Source: Rhizobacter sp. SG703 | Lineage (GTDB): Bacteria > Pseudomonadota > Gammaproteobacteria > Burkholderiales > Burkholderiaceae_C | Length of the DNA: 64,000 nt | Assembly: GCF_012275445.1 (NCBI RefSeq) | Contig: NZ_JAAZQK010000001.1 | Coordinates: forward strand, 1 to 64,000 | Direction: 5' to 3' | Shown here: positions 60,088 to 64,000 of the stretch, one piece after another | Position numbering within the stretch: position 1 is the first letter of the stretch | Layout: each line of letters starts with the position of its first letter | Made by a program: the position numbers and the translations under genes | The notes under the pieces: model-generated | Databases searched by the model: none | Seen by the model: the letters and a program-made list of their open reading frames with translations, nothing else | Told to the model about the DNA's origin: nothing

Positions 60088-61428
60088 TCACGCCAGCTTC
60101 TTGACGAGGACCTGGGACCGGCGATCCCAGTTGTATTTGCGCTTGCGGGCCTCGGGCAGCCAGTCGGGATCGACCTGCTTGAAGCCGCGCTTGATGAACC
60201 AATGCATCGTGCGGGTGGTCAGCACGAAAATACTGTCGAACCCGGCACCACGCGCGCGCTGTTCGATGCGCTTCAGTATTTTCTCGCCATCGCCTTGCCC
60301 TTGCACATTCGGGGACACCGTCAGCGCGGCCATTTCGGCGGTATGCGATTCGGGGTACGGATACAGCGCGGCGCAGCCGAAGATAACGCCGTCGTGTTCG
60401 ATGACGGTGTAATGGTCGATATCGCGTTCGATTTCGGTCCGGTCGCGTTTGACCAGGGTGCCGTCCTTCTCGAACGGCTCGATCAGCTGCAGGATGCCGC
60501 CGATGTCGTCGGCACCGGCTTCGCGCAGGCTTTCGAGTTTCTCGTCGACGATCATCGTGCCCACGCCATCGTGGGTGAACAATTCCATCAGCACCGAGCC
60601 GTCGACCGAGAACGGCACGATGTGCACCCGCTCGACGCCGTCTTCGCAGGCCTTCACCGCATGCTGCAGGTAGAACGCTGTGTCGGTTGGCTGCATCGGG
60701 TTGGGCAGGGCGGCCAGCAGCTTGCGGGCGTCGGCCAGCCCGAGTTCCTGGTCGATCTCGCTGTCCGGGTCGAGCGGGTCGAGCGGGATGCCGCGCACCT
60801 CGGTGACGTAGATCAGCTTGTCGGCCTGCAGCTCGCTGGCGGTGCTGGCGGCGACGTCTTCCATGCTGAGGTTGAAGGCTTCGCCGGTGGGCGAGAAGCC
60901 GAACGGCGACAGCATCGCGAGCGCGCCGATCTCGACCACCCGGCGGATGCCGACCGCATCGATCTTGCGCACGAGGCCGGTGTGCTGGAAGTCGACGCCG
61001 TCGACGATGCCGACCGGGCGCGCGGTGATGAAGTTGCCGGAGACGACGCGGATCTGGCTGTGCGCCATCGGCGTGTTCGGCAGGCCCTGCGAGAACGCGG
61101 CCTCGATCTCGTAGCGCAGCTGGCCGGCCGCCTCCTGGGCGCAGTCGAGCGCCAGCGGGTCGGTGACGCGCATGCCGTGGCTGAAGCGCGAGGTGTGGCC
61201 CTTGGCGCGCAGCTGCTCCTCGACCTGCGGACGGAACCCGTGTACCAGCACCAGCTTGATGCCCATCGCATGCAGGATCGCGAGGTCTTGCGCGAAGGCC
61301 GACAGCTTGCCGGCGGCGATCAGCTCGCCGGCGATCGCTACCACGAAGGTCTTGCCGCGGTGCGCATGGATGTGCGGCGCCACCGAACGGAACCACGGCA
61401 CGAAGGTGTGAGGAAAGACGAGGTTCAT
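60088..61428 (-). CDS. argA: N-acetylglutamate synthase ArgA
   Basis: 446 residues, near E. coli ArgA (443). First step of arginine synthesis, acetyl-CoA plus glutamate to N-acetylglutamate. An amino-acid-kinase-fold regulatory domain (1-290; HRGKTFVVAIAGELIAAG, KLVLVHGFRPQVEEQL, SPTGEAFNLSMEDVA) is joined to a GNAT acetyltransferase domain (300-446; GCAALYPYPES, AEMAALTVSPNVQGQGDGEKIL, FVLTTRTMHWFIKRGF). The ATG at MNLVFPHTFVPWF fits the family start although its ribosome site is weak. Divergent from hrpA. Confidence 0.94.
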   Translation of the reverse strand: MNLVFPHTFVPWFRSVAPHIHAHRGKTFVVAIAGELIAAGKLSAFAQDLAILHAMGIKLVLVHGFRPQVEEQLRAKGHTSRFSHGMRVTDPLALDCAQEAAGQLRYEIEAAFSQGLPNTPMAHSQIRVVSGNFITARPVGIVDGVDFQHTGLVRKIDAVGIRRVVEIGALAMLSPFGFSPTGEAFNLSMEDVAASTASELQADKLIYVTEVRGIPLDPLDPDSEIDQELGLADARKLLAALPNPMQPTDTAFYLQHAVKACEDGVERVHIVPFSVDGSVLMELFTHDGVGTMIVDEKLESLREAGADDIGGILQLIEPFEKDGTLVKRDRTEIERDIDHYTVIEHDGVIFGCAALYPYPESHTAEMAALTVSPNVQGQGDGEKILKRIEQRARGAGFDSIFVLTTRTMHWFIKRGFKQVDPDWLPEARKRKYNWDRRSQVLVKKLA

Positions 61429-61489
61429 GGCGTGGCCGCACGACCGGCCGCAGTTTGAAATAATCGACGATTTTGCACGAAGGCTTCGA

Positions 61490-64000
61490 GTGACCCCTGT
61501 CCCGCGCCGCGGCCCACCGCCGGTGGCCAATCCGGTTGTTGCCAATCCGATTCCGCCGATCACCTTTCCCGAATCGCTGCCGGTGTCGTCCCGGCGCGAC
61601 GAGATCGCGCAGGCGATCGCGGCGAACCAGGTCGTCATCGTCTGCGGCGAGACCGGCTCCGGCAAGACCACGCAGCTGCCGAAGATCGCGCTCGCGCTCG
61701 GCCGCGGCAAGGGCGCCGGCGGCAAGGGGCTGATCGGGCACACGCAGCCGCGGCGGATCGCCGCCTCCAGCGTGGCCAAGCGCATCGCGCAGGAACTGAA
61801 CACGCCGCTGGGCGAGCACGTCGGCTTCAAGGTGCGTTTCCAGGACCGGCTGTCGGCCGGTGCCAGCGTCAAGTTGATGACGGACGGCATCCTGCTGGCC
61901 GAGACGCAGACCGACCCGCTGCTGAAGGCCTACGACACGCTGATCATCGACGAGGCCCACGAGCGCAGCCTGAACATCGACTTCCTGCTCGGCTACCTGC
62001 GGCAGATCCTGCCGCGCCGGCCCGACCTGAAGATCATCGTCACCTCGGCCACCATCGATGCCGACCGCTTCGCGCAGCACTTCGCGTCGCGGCACGGGCC
62101 GGCGCCGGTGATCCAGGTGTCGGGGCGGCTGTTTCCGGTCGAGCAGCGCTGGCGGCCATTCGAAGAATCGCGCGAGTACGGCCTGAACGACGCGATCGGC
62201 GATGGCGTCGACGAACTCTGGCGCGAGGGTGCCGGCGACGTGCTGGTCTTCCTGCCCGGCGAGCGCGAGATCCGCGAGGCCGCCGAGCACCTGCGCAAGC
62301 ACCACCCGCCGGGCGTCGAGGTGGTGCCGCTGTTCGCGCGGCTGAGCCAGCAGGAACAGGACGCGGTGTTCGAGCCGCACAGCGCGCGCCGCATCGTGCT
62401 GGCCACCAACGTGGCCGAGACCTCGCTGACTGTGCCGGGCATCCAGTACGTGATCGATGCCGGCACGGCGCGGGTCAAGCGCTACAGCTACCGCAACAAG
62501 GTCGAGCAGCTGCAGATCGAGCCGGTCAGCCAGGCGGCGGCCAACCAGCGGGCCGGCCGCTGCGGGCGCGTCAGCAACGGCATCTGCATCCGGCTCTACG
62601 ACGAGAAGGACTACAGCGAGCGGCCGCGCTTCACCGACCCGGAGATCCTGCGTTCGTCGCTGGCCGGCGTGATCCTGCGCATGAAATCGCTCGGGCTCGG
62701 GCTGGTGGAGGATTTCCCGTTCCTCGAACCGCCGCCGCGCCGCGCGATCGCCGACGGCTATCAACTGCTGCACGAGCTGGGCGCGGTCGACGAGCAGAAC
62801 GAGCTGACGCCGACCGGCCGCGAGCTGGCCAGGCTGCCGCTGGACCCGCGCGTCGGCCGCATGATCCTGGAGGCGCGCAACCGCGAATCGCTGGCCGAGG
62901 TGCTGGTGATCGCGTCGTCGCTGAGCGTGCAGGACGCGCGCGACCGGCCGATGGAGCACCAACAGGCAGCCGATGCGGCGCACAAGAAGTTCGACGACGA
63001 CCGCTCGGAATTCGTCGGCACGCTGAAGCTCTGGAAATGGCTCGAAGACGCGCGCGGCGGCAGCAAGGAGCACAAGCTTTCGCACCGCAAGCAGGAGCAG
63101 CTGCTGCGCGACAACTTCGTCTCGCCGCGCCGGGTGCGCGAATGGCGCGACATCCATTCGCAGCTGCACACCGTGGTGGCCGAGCACGGCTGGCGGCTGA
63201 ACACGCTGCCGGCCACCTACGACCAGCTGCACCTGGCGATGCTCGCCGGGCTGCTCGGCAACATCGGCCAGAAGAGCGACGAGGACGACTGGTACCTCGG
63301 CGCCCGCGGCATCAAGTTCTACAAGCACCCGGGATCGCACCTCGGCAAGAAGCCGGGGCGCTGGATCGTCGCGGCCGAACTGGTCGAGACGACGCGGCTG
63401 TTCGGCCGCGGCATCGCCAACATCGAGCCGCAGTGGCTGCCGGGCATCGCCGGCCACCTGATCAAGACGCAGCTGCTGGAGCCGCACTGGGAGAAGAAGG
63501 CGGCCGAGGTGGTCGCGCTCGAACGGGCGACGCTGTACGGGCTGGTGATCTACAGCAACCGGCGCGTCAACTTCGGGCGCGTGGATGCGCCGGCAGCGCG
63601 CGAGATCTTCATCCGCGAGGCGCTGGTGAACGGCGAGTGGGAGACGCGCCTGCCGTTCCTCGCGGCCAACCGCAAGCTGATCGCGCAGGTCGAGGAGCTG
63701 GAGCACAAGTCGCGCCGGCAGGACGTGCTGGTCGACGACGAGCTGATCCACGCCTTCTACGACCAGCAGCTGCCGGCCGACGTGTGCAGCGGCCACAGCC
63801 TGGAGCGCTGGTACCGCGAAGAGAGCCAGCGCCAGCCGAAGCTGCTGTTCCTGACGCGCGAGGAGCTGATGCGCCACGAGGCGGCCGGCATCACGACGGC
63901 GTCGTTCCCGAAGACGCTGCGCCTGGGCGGCGTCGACTGCAGCGCGAGCTACCTGCACGACCCCGGCGACCCGAAGGACGGCGTGACCGTCACGGTGCCG
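61490..64000 (+). CDS. hrpA: ATP-dependent RNA helicase HrpA (DEAH box), 3' end beyond the window
   Basis: 837 codons are present; E. coli HrpA has about 1300 residues, so roughly a third is missing. Walker A GETGSGKT at 53-60, DEAH at 154-157, then SATID, FLPGEREIRE, TNVAETSLTVPGI and QRAGRCGRV complete the DEAH helicase core; the winged-helix and OB-like region follows. HrpA resolves stalled or collided ribosomes and processes fimbrial mRNA in E. coli. The start is GTG with GAAGG 6-7 nt upstream; the first ~30 residues are Pro-rich and variable. Confidence 0.94.
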   Translation, partial: MTPVPRRGPPPVANPVVANPIPPITFPESLPVSSRRDEIAQAIAANQVVIVCGETGSGKTTQLPKIALALGRGKGAGGKGLIGHTQPRRIAASSVAKRIAQELNTPLGEHVGFKVRFQDRLSAGASVKLMTDGILLAETQTDPLLKAYDTLIIDEAHERSLNIDFLLGYLRQILPRRPDLKIIVTSATIDADRFAQHFASRHGPAPVIQVSGRLFPVEQRWRPFEESREYGLNDAIGDGVDELWREGAGDVLVFLPGEREIREAAEHLRKHHPPGVEVVPLFARLSQQEQDAVFEPHSARRIVLATNVAETSLTVPGIQYVIDAGTARVKRYSYRNKVEQLQIEPVSQAAANQRAGRCGRVSNGICIRLYDEKDYSERPRFTDPEILRSSLAGVILRMKSLGLGLVEDFPFLEPPPRRAIADGYQLLHELGAVDEQNELTPTGRELARLPLDPRVGRMILEARNRESLAEVLVIASSLSVQDARDRPMEHQQAADAAHKKFDDDRSEFVGTLKLWKWLEDARGGSKEHKLSHRKQEQLLRDNFVSPRRVREWRDIHSQLHTVVAEHGWRLNTLPATYDQLHLAMLAGLLGNIGQKSDEDDWYLGARGIKFYKHPGSHLGKKPGRWIVAAELVETTRLFGRGIANIEPQWLPGIAGHLIKTQLLEPHWEKKAAEVVALERATLYGLVIYSNRRVNFGRVDAPAAREIFIREALVNGEWETRLPFLAANRKLIAQVEELEHKSRRQDVLVDDELIHAFYDQQLPADVCSGHSLERWYREESQRQPKLLFLTREELMRHEAAGITTASFPKTLRLGGVDCSASYLHDPGDPKDGVTVTVP

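Noticed and set aside
59993-63958. Very long open frame (over 1300 codons) antisense to hrpA and argA
   Set aside because: High-GC codon bias leaves antisense frames open; its translation is low-complexity Arg/Ala/Leu/His-rich sequence, while the plus-strand hrpA and minus-strand argA frames show clear family motifs.

Overview
The window is strongly GC-rich, densely packed chromosomal DNA from a betaproteobacterium, most likely a Burkholderiales member near the Rubrivivax/Leptothrix group. The pointers are the rimP-nusA-infB-rbfA-truB-typA order, a tctDE/tctCBA tricarboxylate cluster with an extra TctC-type binding protein, a short H-NS protein of the RGxxPxW type, SorAB sulfite dehydrogenase and the codon use. 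Placement is by gene content only; no 16S or marker search was possible. No rRNA, tRNA, CRISPR array or prophage was seen.

Layout. 1-4.4 kb: sugar uptake (lamB, malK, start of malE) divergent from glucokinase, with three copies of a 15-bp operator-like palindrome between them. 4.4-15.7 kb: fabI, then the transcription/translation operon rimP-nusA-infB-rbfA-truB followed by typA, an EamA transporter and a 3-hydroxyisobutyryl-CoA hydrolase-like gene; rimP is preceded by a promoter and a short terminator (attenuator). 15.7-29.6 kb is the accessory part: a frameshifted endonuclease/exonuclease/phosphatase-family gene, a WS/DGAT acyltransferase with two alpha/beta hydrolases, a small gene behind a LexA box, an IS66-derived cassette with terminal inverted repeats and an 8-bp target duplication that carries a methyltransferase, sorAB, dusA, fhuF divergent from a siderophore-type exporter, and an orphan vapB whose vapC is cut to a few codons. 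27.4-31.3 kb: an eptA / ECF sigma / small membrane protein / MFS operon. 31.4-37.5 kb: a receiver-TPR protein and the heat-shock genes hslR-grpE-dnaK-dnaJ, with sigma-32-like promoters before grpE and dnaK. 37.6-44.2 kb: tctE-tctD divergent from tctC-tctB-tctA and a second TctC paralogue, with 11-bp-phased direct repeats between the divergent units. 44.2-50.4 kb: hemH, a large hybrid sensor kinase, a HAD phosphatase and a class III cyclase fused to FHA. 50.5-55.0 kb: dnaG-rpoD. 55-64 kb: a TonB-C-domain protein, a GGDEF-EAL protein, hns, yggX, argA and a 3'-truncated hrpA.

Most of the content is housekeeping: RNA polymerase elongation and translation initiation, chaperones, primase/sigma-70, haem and arginine synthesis. 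The most unusual item is the IS66-derived cassette at about 20.48-21.75 kb, in which a SAM-dependent methyltransferase occupies the place of the tnpB/tnpC transposition genes. Other points worth following are the LexA-boxed 80-residue protein, the shared glk/lamB operators, the TctD-site candidate, the receiver domain with Glu in place of Asp, and the eptA-ECF operon.
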